Notes: a model not told the origin generated them from the sequence alone. Shown: positions 7,049 to 14,885, numbered from the stretch's first letter. The stretch: 16,320 bases of DNA from CAYGBW01 sp964348185 (GCA_964348185.1 CAYGBW010000060.1:1-16320); one strand, 5' to 3'. Made by a program: numbers and translations.

Positions 7049-8551
7049 ATGCGAGTTCACCTTGAAAAGGCACGACTGGAGGAATTCGGAACCGAGGCAC
7101 TCCTGCTCTATCACTTCGAAGGGGAAAGGGCCCTGCTCGATAAGACCGAGAGAATGGACCAGGCGACTCAGGGGCTGATCAAGGCGGTCCTCAAGGAGGG
7201 TGACTTCAAGGGAGAGCTCTACCAAACATCCCTGATATATCCTCGCAGAGAGGGCGGAGCAAAAAGAATCCTGTTAGTGGGCCTCGGAAAGAAAAGGAAA
7301 TTTGATCTGGATCGTTGGCGAGGATCGACGGCCAAGGGAGCTCAGGTGCTGAGGGATCTGGGGGTCAAGAGCTTTGCCACTCCTCTGGTCGAAGGAGTCT
7401 CGAACAGGATGTCCCTTGACGTCCTTGCCCAAGCCCTGGTAGAAGGGGTGCGTCTCGGCCTCTATGATTTCAAAGAGTTAAGAACAAAGAACGGTAAGAG
7501 ACCTCGAGAGGTCGAGGAAATGATCATCCTCGAGGAAGAGCCGTCCAGAGCGACCGCGGTTCAGAGGGGAGCCCGCGTAGGGGATACCCTGGCCGAGGGT
7601 GTCTGTCTCGCCCGTGATCTGGTATCTCGTCCCGGAAATCTCAGCACGCCGTCCATGATGGCCAAGACGGCCCAAACCATCGCTCAGCAGTGTGGTCTTT
7701 CTCTCCATGTTTTAGAGGAAGAAGACGCCCAAAGGGAGGGGATGGGAGCCTTTCTGGCCGTAGCCCAGGGGAGCGCCGAACCTGCTAAATTCATCGTTCT
7801 CGAGTATCAGGGCGGGGAGAATCCGTCGGCAACCATCGCACTCCTGGGCAAAGGCATCACCTTTGACAGCGGAGGAATTTCCATCAAATCCTCGGACAAA
7901 ATGGAAAGGATGAAAACCGATATGGGAGGGGGCGCGGCCATTCTCGCCACCATGCAGGTGGCTGCAAATCTGGGCCTCCCCCTTCATCTCGTAGGGATCA
8001 TTCCCTGCACAGAGAATCTCCCCGGTGGGAGGGCGTTCAAGCCTGGCGATGTGATCACTTCCCTTTCAGGGCAGACCATTGAGATTGTCAGCACCGATGC
8101 AGAGGGAAGGCTTCTTCTTGCTGACGGGCTCACCTATGCCCGTCGGTTCAAGCCCGATGCCATGATCGATCTGGCCACCCTTACGGGATCATGCATTGTC
8201 GCCTTGGGTGACCGGGTTGCCGGGATGATGGGAAACAATGACCGCCTCAAGGCGGCCGTCAAAAGGGCGGCCGAAATCACGGGAGAGAGGGTTTGGGAGC
8301 TTCCCCTCTGGGACGAGTACCAGGAACAGATCAAAAGCGATATAGCGGATATGAAAAACGTGGGAGGACGTTCTGCAGGAACCATCACCGGTGCGACGTT
8401 ATTGAGCCGGTTTGTCAATAAAACCCCCTGGGTCCACCTGGATATCGCCGGGCCGGTCTGGACCGAAAAGAACCTCCCCTATATCCCCAAGGGGGCCACC
8501 GGGGTGGGAGTCCGCCTTCTGGTCCAGTTTCTCAGGGATTGGACAAAATGA
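7049..8551 (+). CDS. pepA: Leucyl aminopeptidase, M17 family
   Basis: This is a 500-residue cytosolic di-metal aminopeptidase that removes N-terminal residues, often leucine, from peptides. The start ATG gives the usual N-terminal macro-like domain at once (MRVHLEKARLEEFGTEALLL); only a loose AAGGGA lies upstream. The C-terminal catalytic domain carries the expected ligands in order: Lys268 and Asp273 in GKGITFDSGG, catalytic Lys280, Asp291 in KTDMGGGAA, and Asp350, Glu352 and Arg354 in STDAEGRL. Spacing agrees with E. coli PepA, whose corresponding residues are each two higher. The family signature normally reads NTDAEGRL; here Ser348 replaces Asn, a change outside the metal ligands. Length is typical. 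It has its own putative promoter and ends 12 nt before the end of the oppositely oriented DUF1844 gene. No sign of damage. Confidence 0.96.
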   Translation: MRVHLEKARLEEFGTEALLLYHFEGERALLDKTERMDQATQGLIKAVLKEGDFKGELYQTSLIYPRREGGAKRILLVGLGKKRKFDLDRWRGSTAKGAQVLRDLGVKSFATPLVEGVSNRMSLDVLAQALVEGVRLGLYDFKELRTKNGKRPREVEEMIILEEEPSRATAVQRGARVGDTLAEGVCLARDLVSRPGNLSTPSMMAKTAQTIAQQCGLSLHVLEEEDAQREGMGAFLAVAQGSAEPAKFIVLEYQGGENPSATIALLGKGITFDSGGISIKSSDKMERMKTDMGGGAAILATMQVAANLGLPLHLVGIIPCTENLPGGRAFKPGDVITSLSGQTIEIVSTDAEGRLLLADGLTYARRFKPDAMIDLATLTGSCIVALGDRVAGMMGNNDRLKAAVKRAAEITGERVWELPLWDEYQEQIKSDIADMKNVGGRSAGTITGATLLSRFVNKTPWVHLDIAGPVWTEKNLPYIPKGATGVGVRLLVQFLRDWTK

Positions 8552-8563
8552 GGGTGCTCCCTC

Positions 8564-8986
8564 CTATCCCTTCGCCTTCACAAAGCGCATCCTCAAATCA
8601 TAGAGGATTGACTCGATCAGGGACTCCTCATCAGACGTAAGATTCCCTTTCGTCTTTTCCTGGAGCATCCCCAGGATGTCGATGGTCTGCTTGGCCGCCG
8701 AGAAATCTTTGTTCGATTCCTTGGTGATGGGGTCGGGGATTTCTCCCAACTGGATGAGTACCGACGTGCTGAGAGAAAAGACAAAATTTGAAAAGTTGAT
8801 TTCGGGAAGAGGGGTCCCCTGTCGACTCTCTGATGGCCTCTTCCCTTGCTCCTGGGTTTTTTGAGTCTCCCTGGGCTCTTCCTGCCCTTTCTGTTCTTGC
8901 CCTTCTTTGGGCTCTTCTGCTTCCCCACCGGCAAAATGCCGCCTGTCCCTCACAGAAAATCCCTTTTCTTTCTCTTCATCTGCCAT
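8564..8986 (-). CDS. DUF1844 family protein
   Basis: This is a 140-residue protein. The chosen ATG (8986) follows AGGGAGGG on the minus strand by a few bases; an earlier in-frame ATG (9031) lies inside htrA and is less likely. Residues 1-20 are charged. Residues 20-56 are a low-complexity Glu/Gln/Lys-rich linker. Residues 60-136 match DUF1844: LPEINFSNFVFSLSTSVLIQLGEIPDP, then AAKQTIDILGMLQEKTKGNLTSDE and LYDLRMRFV. The family is common in Desulfobacterota, Acidobacteria and relatives; its function is unknown, and it is predicted soluble and helical. It starts 22 nt after the htrA stop codon on the same strand, so the two are probably co-transcribed. It converges with pepA. Confidence 0.88.
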   Translation of the reverse strand: MADEEKEKGFSVRDRRHFAGGEAEEPKEGQEQKGQEEPRETQKTQEQGKRPSESRQGTPLPEINFSNFVFSLSTSVLIQLGEIPDPITKESNKDFSAAKQTIDILGMLQEKTKGNLTSDEESLIESILYDLRMRFVKAKG

Positions 8987-9008
8987 CTTTCCCTCCCTGA
9001 CATTGAAA

Positions 9009-10415
9009 TCAGCCCTGATTTCCCCAGACATCCACAGTGACGTAGTTCGCCCACGGTCCCCTTTGGATCTGAAAGAGAATGTTTCTTCTCATCTCGATCA
9101 GTCTCATCGCCTTCTTGTACTCCTCGAGGTTCGAAATGGTGCGATCCCCTATCTGGCGAATCACATCCCCCGGTTGAACACCGATTCTCCCCAGGATTCT
9201 TCTCCCGTCAATCTCAGTCACAACAACGCCCGAGCGTGTGTAGAGATCGTATTTCTGGATCATTCGATCGTCGATTTCGGCGACCTCGATACCCAGAACC
9301 GATCGGGCCAGTCGAAGTCCATACGCCGGGGGAAAGTGCCCACCTCGAACGCTCAAGGGGATCCTTTTGCCGTCCCGGAAGATCGTGAAATCAATCTCGT
9401 CCCCCGCTGTGAATTGTCGAATCGCCTGATGGTAATCGTCAAGGGAAAGGATCTCGATTCGCCCCACCCGCTCAACGATGTCTCCCCGCTTCAACCCCGC
9501 CTTTTCCCCAGGGGTGTCCGGAGAGACTTGAGTCACAACGACGCCGCCCTTCCCCGTATAACCAAAATGCTGGGCGAGAGCCCGGCTGGTCTCCTGAATC
9601 CGGACACCAATCCAGGCCGGTTGGACCTCTCCGTAGGCGATCAGATCGTCTACGATTCGTTTCACCCGATCAACCGGGATCGCAAACCCGATTCCCTGAG
9701 CCTCACGGTATAAGGCCGTATTGACCCCAATTAACTCACCCCGGATGTTGAGAAGGGGGCCACCGCTGTTTCCAGGATTGATTGAGGTATCGGTCTGGAT
9801 AAAGTCGCGATAGATTCTGTCCCCTGACCGGATCGAGCGGTGAAGGGAGCTGATCACCCCTGCGGTCACGGTGTGGGAGAGGCCAAATGGGTTGCCAATG
9901 GCAATGACGGTCTCCCCGATCATCAGATCATCCGACGTTCCCATTTCGATGGTGGGGAAAGGTCCCTCGCCCACAATTCTGATCACCGCCAGATCCGATT
10001 CCGGGTCGGAACCGATGAGCTTTCCCTCAAACTCCCTTCCATCGAGGAGGGTAACCTTTATCTTCGCTGCCCGAAGAATCACGTGTTCGTTGGTCAGAAT
10101 CGTCCCGTCCGACTCGATAATCACGCCTGAACCGAGACTCGATTGGGACCTGGAGGGAGACTCAAAGAAATCTCTGAAGAAGTCATCAAAAAAAGGACTG
10201 CCCCGGAACCGATAGAAGGGGTTCACCCCCCGCTCTGGAATTACCTCGGTGCTGATATTCACAACCGCCGGACTCGAGGCCTCAGCCACACGCACCACAA
10301 CGCTCCGCCTGGAGATCTCTTCTCCCCGGACGGGTGCGGAGCTCCAGAGGGGAGACCCCAGAGAAACAGAAAAAAGCCAAATCAAAGGCCGGATACCGTA
10401 TCGCCGTCCAGACAT
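9009..10415 (-). CDS. htrA: Periplasmic serine protease, HtrA/DegP family, two PDZ domains
   Basis: This is a 468-residue envelope quality-control protease that degrades or chaperones misfolded periplasmic proteins. The second of two adjacent ATGs (10415) is 7 nt from AAGGA (10427-10423); the first (10418) is 4 nt away and equally usable. The frame stays open upstream to 10655, but that part is not HtrA-like. A signal peptide covers about residues 1-31. The trypsin-like domain (about 40-262) has the complete triad: His111 (TNEHVI), Asp141 (SDLAVIRI) and Ser217 (NPGNSGGPL). Two PDZ domains follow (about 268-358 and 372-460). The linker before the protease domain is rich in Phe (FYRF, FFDDFFRDFF), as in many DegP proteins. 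The protein is close to DegP/DegQ in length. It leads an apparent two-gene unit with the DUF1844 gene. Confidence 0.95.
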   Translation of the reverse strand: MSGRRYGIRPLIWLFSVSLGSPLWSSAPVRGEEISRRSVVVRVAEASSPAVVNISTEVIPERGVNPFYRFRGSPFFDDFFRDFFESPSRSQSSLGSGVIIESDGTILTNEHVILRAAKIKVTLLDGREFEGKLIGSDPESDLAVIRIVGEGPFPTIEMGTSDDLMIGETVIAIGNPFGLSHTVTAGVISSLHRSIRSGDRIYRDFIQTDTSINPGNSGGPLLNIRGELIGVNTALYREAQGIGFAIPVDRVKRIVDDLIAYGEVQPAWIGVRIQETSRALAQHFGYTGKGGVVVTQVSPDTPGEKAGLKRGDIVERVGRIEILSLDDYHQAIRQFTAGDEIDFTIFRDGKRIPLSVRGGHFPPAYGLRLARSVLGIEVAEIDDRMIQKYDLYTRSGVVVTEIDGRRILGRIGVQPGDVIRQIGDRTISNLEEYKKAMRLIEMRRNILFQIQRGPWANYVTVDVWGNQG

Positions 10416-10605
10416 CATCGAATCCTTGAGGGTAGAACTTCCCGATGTCGTGTGCCTAGCAGACAACGTAATAATAGTATCATCTCTCCCGCAACCAGGC
10501 AATGGCGAAGCCCCATCAGAGAAACGATTCCTCACGATCCCCGGATCCTTCCACAAAATTGCTCCCGGAGGCGACCAAAACAGGATAATGGACCCGGCAA
10601 AAACG

Positions 10606-10635
10606 TTGACAAATATCCAAAGGATAGCATAGACT
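10606..10635 (+). promoter_or_regulatory. Possible promoter of the pyrimidine catabolism cluster
   Basis: The -35 box TTGACA (10606-10611) is a perfect match. It is followed after 18 nt by TAGACT (10630-10635), four of six matches. The leader to the first gene would be about 205 nt and would include the long repeat. The weak -10 could mean that an activator is needed, or that the match is chance. Confidence 0.25.
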
Positions 10636-10741
10636 GCGTCTGAGAGTGGCAACATAGCCTTGAGTCCAAATAGGATTATGCCTGGTCCTGCTACTCAAAT
10701 GGAGAGATAGTGAAGCTCCCCGCGCGAAGGCGAGTGAAGAC

Positions 10742-10827
10742 TGATCCCAAAACCTTTGATCCAAACACAGAACTTGCGCATTTTTGACCAATATTCCATT
10801 ATTCCAACATTCCACTATTCCATGAAG
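10742..10827 (+). repeat. Dispersed repeat, copy 1 (upstream of the pyrimidine cluster)
   Basis: This 86-bp sequence is about 90% identical to 16192-16276 (8 substitutions and one 1-bp indel by eye), in the same orientation. It begins TGATCCCA, includes AAACACAGAA and TTTGACCA, and ends with four tandem 8-mers: ATTCCATT, ATTCCAAC, ATTCCACT, ATTCCATG (10793-10824). The element ends 4 nt before the ribosome binding site of the amidohydrolase. It has no terminal inverted repeats. Confidence 0.85.
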
Positions 10828-10846
10828 TAAGAGGAGGCTTCAAGCA

Positions 10847-11722
10847 ATGGCAAGAATCGTCAAATGTGGGTTGATCCAGGCAAGTACCCCCCTGTCGGGT
10901 ACGGAAGACACAGAGAAGATCAAAAGGGTCATGACTGAAAAGCACGTGCAAATGATCGAGGAGGCGGGCAGCAAAGGGGTTCAAATCCTCTGCCTCCAGG
11001 AGATTTTCTACGGGCCGTATTTTCCGGCGGAGCAGAACCGAAAATGGTATGCCCTGGTGGAAAGAGTTCCCGAGGGTCCCACAGTTACCCTGACCCGGAG
11101 CCTTGCCAAGAAACACAACATGGTCATGGTCGTTCCCCTCTATGAGGAGGAGATGACCGGGGTGTATTACAACACGGCCGCCGTGATCGATGCGACCGGA
11201 GAATACCTCGGCAAATATCGAAAAAGCCACATCCCCCACGTGGATCCTGGATTCTGGGAGAAATTCTATTTCAAGCCGGGGAACCTGGGATATCCGGTTT
11301 TTGAAACGGTTTACGCAACCATTGGTGTCTATATCTGCTACGACCGCCATTTCCCGGAAGGGGCGAGGCTTCTGGGCCTTAATGGCGCCGAAATCGTATT
11401 CAACCCTTCGGCCACGGTCGCAGGGCTTTCGGAGTACCTCTGGAAGCTTGAGCAGCCCGCCCATGCGGTGGCCAATGGCTACTTTATCGGTGCCATCAAC
11501 CGGGTGGGACATGAGCAGCCCTGGGATATTGGAGAGTTTTACGGGACCAGCTACTTCTGTGACCCTCGAGGCCAGATCATCGCCGAGGCGAGCCGGGACA
11601 AGGATGAACTCGTTGTAGCAGACCTCGATCTCGACATGATCGAAGAGGTGAGAAAGGTCTGGCAGTTTTTCAGGGATCGTAGACCTGAAACCTATAATGA
11701 CATGTGCAAACTGCTACCCTAA
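10847..11722 (+). CDS. Carbon-nitrogen hydrolase, probable beta-ureidopropionase
   Basis: This is a 291-residue cytosolic amidohydrolase of the nitrilase superfamily. GAGGAGG (10831-10837) lies 9 nt before the ATG. The catalytic Glu-Lys-Cys triad is intact: Glu52 (LCLQEIFYGPYF), Lys126 (KYRKSHIPH) and Cys164 (YICYDRHFPEGARLLG). The wording around these residues is of the beta-ureidopropionase / N-carbamoyl-D-amino-acid hydrolase / N-carbamoylputrescine amidase branch. With an aminotransferase and PreT/PreA downstream, the best reading is N-carbamoyl-beta-alanine (or N-carbamoyl-beta-aminoisobutyrate) to beta-alanine, CO2 and ammonia, the last hydrolytic step of reductive uracil/thymine breakdown. 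N-carbamoylputrescine amidase is the main alternative; the neighbours argue against it. Superfamily is certain; substrate is inferred. Confidence 0.88.
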   Translation: MARIVKCGLIQASTPLSGTEDTEKIKRVMTEKHVQMIEEAGSKGVQILCLQEIFYGPYFPAEQNRKWYALVERVPEGPTVTLTRSLAKKHNMVMVVPLYEEEMTGVYYNTAAVIDATGEYLGKYRKSHIPHVDPGFWEKFYFKPGNLGYPVFETVYATIGVYICYDRHFPEGARLLGLNGAEIVFNPSATVAGLSEYLWKLEQPAHAVANGYFIGAINRVGHEQPWDIGEFYGTSYFCDPRGQIIAEASRDKDELVVADLDLDMIEEVRKVWQFFRDRRPETYNDMCKLLP

Positions 11723-11929
11723 GGGAGACGGACAATCCCCTATTTGGCGGGTGCCTCTATCCCCCCTGTCCGGGCAATTCCGAGACGTTAACCCATTGTT
11801 CCACCACCGGGGTATTCCCATTGGGGTGTGGCGTCTGGGTTCAGTTCTCCTGAGCTCAGGTGTCCGAGAAGGATTCTGGGAGAAGAAACATCCTGACAGA
11901 AGTGGTCAACAGAAAAAGGAGGAGACAGA
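11723..11929. other. 207-bp spacer within the pyrimidine cluster
   Basis: No gene is supported: a 78-codon frame overlapping both ends has no recognisable product. The spacer contains a perfect 12-bp palindrome at 11849-11860 and the strong ribosome binding site of the next gene. Its length allows an internal promoter or processing site, but no clear -35/-10 pair was found. Confidence 0.4.
11849..11860. promoter_or_regulatory. Perfect 12-bp palindrome, possible operator
   Basis: CCTGAGCTCAGG is fully self-complementary and lies about 70 nt before the aminotransferase start. Perfect palindromes of this size can bind dimeric regulators, but no second copy was noticed near the other cluster genes, so this may be chance. 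Confidence 0.25.
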
Positions 11930-13321
11930 ATGACCAAGGGAGAGGAGAAGCGCGTCGAGTTAGCAAGACACACCTATGGAACGTGGAGGCGACAGGCTCT
12001 GTGGAAAAAACCTATGGAAATCAAAGATGCTGAAGGGGTCTATATGTTTGATAAAGACGGGAAAAGGTATCTTGATTTCTCATCCCAACTGATGTGTTCC
12101 AATCTCGGCCATAAGAATCGAGCCATCATTGAAGCGATAATCAAACAGGCGGAAAAGCTTCCTTACGTTGCTCCGAGTTTTGCGACTGAAGCGGGAGAGA
12201 ATGCAGTCGAAGCCTTACTCACCGTGATGCCGGAGCGTTTGACAAAGTACTTCTTTTCCACAAGTGGGACAGAGGCGAATGAAGCAGCCCTGAAGATGCT
12301 CAGAACCTATAAGGCGCCAAACTACAAGGTCATTTCCCGTTATCGCTCCTATCACGGAGCCACCTCAGCGGGCATTTCTTTCACGGGGGACACAAGACGG
12401 TGGAATGCAGAGCGGGCCAGATGTACCGTGGAGGGAATTCGTTTTGCTCCCGATGTTTACTGTTACCGGTGTCCATTTGGACTCGAATATCCGGAATGCA
12501 ACGTTCAGTGTGCGCGGTATTGGGACTACCTGATCAAGGAAGAGGGGAATGTGGCCGCCATCCTCGTGGAGCCCGTCGTTGGGACGAATGGTCGAATTGT
12601 TCCACCACCAGAGTATTTCCCTCTATTAAGGGAGATTTGTGACCAAAACGAGGTTCTATTTGTTGCCGATGAAGTCATGTCTGGGTGGTTTCGGACGGGA
12701 AAACTGTTTGCTATACAGAATTGGGATGTTGTTCCCGATATACTAACAACCGCGAAGGGCTGCACTGGGGCATACACACCCGCTGGAATCACAGCAACAT
12801 CGAAGGAGATCGCGGATTTCTTTGAGGAAGAAACGATGTCCCATGGCCACACCTATGCATTCCATCCCCTTGTGTTATCCGCTATCCCCGCTGCAATTGC
12901 CGAATACAAAAAACTCATGGCAACAGATCTACCTCAGAGAGCGAGTCGGTATTTACAAAAAAAACTGTATGAATTGGCTGACAATCATGAGTGTATTGGA
13001 GATGTGAGAGGGATAGGTCATTTCTGGGCACTTGAGTTGGTGAAGAATCGAGAGACCAAGGAACCCTTCAATGTCAAGGCCGATAAGTTCACGGGTAAAG
13101 ACCTGATGACAGAGAGAGTCAGCCGAGATGCCTTGGAGAATGGACTGTTTTTCAATCCCTGGTACGATACCCTTGTGATTGTCCCTCCCCTGATCATCAC
13201 CGAAGAGCAAATCGATGAAGGGATCACGATCCTCGACAAGTCACTGAGAATTGCGGATGAGGAAGTGGTGAGCACAGGCCTTGCAGCCTCAAGGAGCAGT
13301 GAGTTCATCTCAAAGAACTAG
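11930..13321 (+). CDS. Class III PLP aminotransferase, probable beta-alanine aminotransferase
   Basis: This is a 463-residue pyridoxal-phosphate enzyme. AAGGAGG (11916-11922) lies 7 nt before the ATG. Class III features appear in order: substrate/cofactor region LDFSSQLMCSNLGH (about 48-61), phosphate-binding STSGTEANEAALKMLR (110-125), the SYHG turn (140-143), the cofactor-pairing acid Asp247 in VADEVMSGWFRTG, and the Schiff-base Lys276 in LTTAKGCTGAYTPAG. Between amidohydrolase and PreT it most likely moves the amino group of beta-alanine or beta-aminoisobutyrate to pyruvate or 2-oxoglutarate, giving malonate semialdehyde (or its methyl derivative). Taurine- or omega-amino-acid:pyruvate aminotransferase are the alternatives. 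A compact set of four cysteines (178, 181, 190, 194; CYRCPFG...CNVQC) is unusual-looking. The gene ends 14 nt before preT and is probably co-transcribed with it. Confidence 0.87.
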   Translation: MTKGEEKRVELARHTYGTWRRQALWKKPMEIKDAEGVYMFDKDGKRYLDFSSQLMCSNLGHKNRAIIEAIIKQAEKLPYVAPSFATEAGENAVEALLTVMPERLTKYFFSTSGTEANEAALKMLRTYKAPNYKVISRYRSYHGATSAGISFTGDTRRWNAERARCTVEGIRFAPDVYCYRCPFGLEYPECNVQCARYWDYLIKEEGNVAAILVEPVVGTNGRIVPPPEYFPLLREICDQNEVLFVADEVMSGWFRTGKLFAIQNWDVVPDILTTAKGCTGAYTPAGITATSKEIADFFEEETMSHGHTYAFHPLVLSAIPAAIAEYKKLMATDLPQRASRYLQKKLYELADNHECIGDVRGIGHFWALELVKNRETKEPFNVKADKFTGKDLMTERVSRDALENGLFFNPWYDTLVIVPPLIITEEQIDEGITILDKSLRIADEEVVSTGLAASRSSEFISKN

Positions 13322-13335
13322 GGGAGATCCCATTG

Positions 13336-14697
13336 GTGGACGGATCTTCAGGAACAGATCGGATATTTGAAGAAGACGAAAAAGGCTACACCCCTCAGGA
13401 AGCCGTGGCCGAAGCCTTTCGATGCATCAAGTGTCAAGACGCGCCCTGCAACAAGGGATGTTCTGCAGGCATCGATGTGGCCAAATTCATCCGGCAAATT
13501 GCAAACAAAAGCTTCGGTGGGGCCATTCGGGTAATCCGGGAGGACAACATCCTTCCGGGCACCTGTGCCCGCATCTGCCCCCAGAGAGAACTCTGTGAGG
13601 GCAAGTGCAGCAGCACCGAACTCGCCCAGGCAATCCGCATCGGGAGGCTCCAGCGGTTTGTGGCGGATTATGAAAGAGAAAAGGGGGCAAGACTCCTGGG
13701 GAAACGGGAACCCACCGGTCTGTCCGTCGCCGTGGTCGGCGGGGGCCCTGCCGGACTGTCAGCAGCGGCCACCCTCGCCAGACTGGGGCATGAAGTCGAT
13801 CTATTCGAGGCCAATCCCCTTCCCGGCGGACTCCTCACCTATGCGATCCCTCCCTATCGCCTCCCCTACGGGGTGGTCAAAGACGAAATCGACTATGTGG
13901 AGGCTCTGGGAGTTCACCTCCACTGCCGGTCTCTCATCAGGGACATCCCTGCCCTTCTCGAAAAAAATGAGGCGGTCTTTGTCGGCCTCGGCGCAAGCAG
14001 GCCTCACCGCCTGGGGATTGAAGGGGAGGATCTCGATGGGGTGATCCAGGGGCTCGATCTCTTGAGAGAAATCAAGCTCGCCCAGATCGAGGGTCGGGCG
14101 ATCCGACATCAGGTGGGGAGACGGGTCGAGCTTATGGGTGGGGGGAACACGGCAGTCGATGCTGCGGTCAGCGCCAGAAGGCTTGGCGCTCAAGAGGTCA
14201 CCATTCGATACCGACGGACCGAGCAAGAAATGCCCGCCTGGAAGGATGAAATGGAATCTGCTCGGAAAGAAGGGGTGAGGGTTGAGTTTCTATGCACGCC
14301 AAAACGGTTTCTCGGGGAGGGGGGAAGGCTCCAGGGGATTGAATACGTCCAGATGAAACTCGGAGAGCGGGATCGTTCTGGCAGACCTCGGCCCATACCG
14401 ATCGAAGGCTCTGAGTTTTCTGTGGAGACCGATACCGCGATCATCGCCGTGGGTCAGAGCAGCCCGCCAGGTGTTCTCGAGGGGGCGGACAAGACCCCTG
14501 AGGAAAGGATCCGGGTGGATGAAGAGACCATGGCGACCTCCCTCGAAGGCATATACGCTGGAGGGGATTTCGTCAATGGAGGAGACACCGCGGTGCGGGC
14601 CGTGGGAGACGGGAAAAGGGCCGCTTTTGCCATGGATCAGTACATTAGAAGAAAAAGAAGTCAGAATTCAGGAGTCAGGAGTCAGAACGGATCGTAA
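13336..14697 (+). CDS. preT: NAD-dependent dihydropyrimidine dehydrogenase, subunit PreT
   Basis: This is a 453-residue flavin/iron-sulfur subunit that takes electrons from NADH and passes them to PreA for reduction of uracil or thymine. Start is uncertain: GTG 13336 (9 nt from GGAG at 13323-13326) is preferred; TTG 13333 (6 nt) adds one residue. The N-terminus has the eight-cysteine GltD/DPD pattern for two [4Fe-4S] clusters: Cys30, 33, 38, 42 and Cys77, 81, 87, 91. FAD-binding GGGPAGLSAA begins near residue 135. NAD-binding GGGNTAVDAA lies near 270-280, and a second flavin motif GIYAGGDFVNGGDTAVRAVGDG lies near the end. The last dozen codons (RSQNSGVRSQNGS) come from an intergenic repeat rather than the family. 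It lies between the aminotransferase and preA, as expected for a partner subunit. It could be called a glutamate synthase small-chain homologue if seen alone. Confidence 0.9.
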   Translation: MDGSSGTDRIFEEDEKGYTPQEAVAEAFRCIKCQDAPCNKGCSAGIDVAKFIRQIANKSFGGAIRVIREDNILPGTCARICPQRELCEGKCSSTELAQAIRIGRLQRFVADYEREKGARLLGKREPTGLSVAVVGGGPAGLSAAATLARLGHEVDLFEANPLPGGLLTYAIPPYRLPYGVVKDEIDYVEALGVHLHCRSLIRDIPALLEKNEAVFVGLGASRPHRLGIEGEDLDGVIQGLDLLREIKLAQIEGRAIRHQVGRRVELMGGGNTAVDAAVSARRLGAQEVTIRYRRTEQEMPAWKDEMESARKEGVRVEFLCTPKRFLGEGGRLQGIEYVQMKLGERDRSGRPRPIPIEGSEFSVETDTAIIAVGQSSPPGVLEGADKTPEERIRVDEETMATSLEGIYAGGDFVNGGDTAVRAVGDGKRAAFAMDQYIRRKRSQNSGVRSQNGS

Positions 14698-14795
14698 CAG
14701 ACCGAAGGAACAAACTCAGGAGGGTTCTGCCAAACGATTGAGTTTTGAAAAATCGTTCCTTGCCCTTTATTCTGTCTCCTGACTTCTGGCTTCTG
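14662..14795. repeat. Long imperfect inverted repeat at the preT 3' end
   Basis: The left arm 14662-14687 and right arm 14770-14795 are inverted copies (22 of 26 positions match by eye), separated by 82 nt. The left arm is built from GTCAGAA/GTCAGGA units (14660-14687). An independent 7-bp hairpin, AACGATT/AATCGTT (14733-14739 / 14751-14757), sits in the loop. The left arm lies inside preT and codes for its tail. This resembles mobile-independent dispersed repeats; it might also fold in RNA between preT and preA. Confidence 0.75.
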
Positions 14796-14885
14796 CCTCC
14801 TAAGATGACCTTGGTCAACAGTTTGGTCAGACGGCCAGATGCCCCTGAGCGGATCACTTACGAGAAAAGAGATAGGAGGACAATC

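Larger units (their letters stand above)
10419..10846. other. 428-bp divergent intergenic region (htrA / pyrimidine cluster)
   Basis: This stretch must hold promoters for htrA (leftward) and for the pyrimidine cluster (rightward). Leftward, TTGTCA (complement of 10611-10606) with a CATTAT 16 nt on is a possible pair. Rightward, TTGACA at 10606-10611 is perfect but its best -10 (TAGACT, 10630-10635) is weak. An ~86-bp repeat (10742-10827) and the ribosome binding site of the amidohydrolase fill the right end. Open frames here on both strands have no recognisable product; one reads MECWNNGI because it translates the repeat backwards. Confidence 0.45.

Noticed and set aside
8907..9713. 268-codon plus-strand open frame
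   Set aside because: It is antisense to htrA, which has full domain and catalytic-motif support; the plus-strand product is low in recognisable structure and has no ribosome binding site.
10416..10655. Upstream extension of htrA by about 80 codons
   Set aside because: The extension would precede a normal signal peptide. The ATG pair at 10418/10415 has AAGGA upstream and gives the expected secreted HtrA N-terminus.
10516..10815. Minus-strand frame beginning MECWNNGI
   Set aside because: Its N-terminus is the reverse translation of the ATTCC repeat and the rest covers the htrA leader. No ribosome binding site or family signature.
10793..10824. CRISPR-like array
   Set aside because: The units are 8 bp, contiguous and without spacers; no cas gene is present.
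10799..11512. 237-codon minus-strand open frame
   Set aside because: It lies opposite the amidohydrolase, whose catalytic triad is intact; the frame is a by-product of codon bias.
14745..14885. Upstream extension of preA (47 more codons)
   Set aside because: The extra residues are translated from the inverted-repeat arm and do not resemble PreA. The ATG at 14886 has a strong AGGAGG and starts at the family's usual N-terminus.
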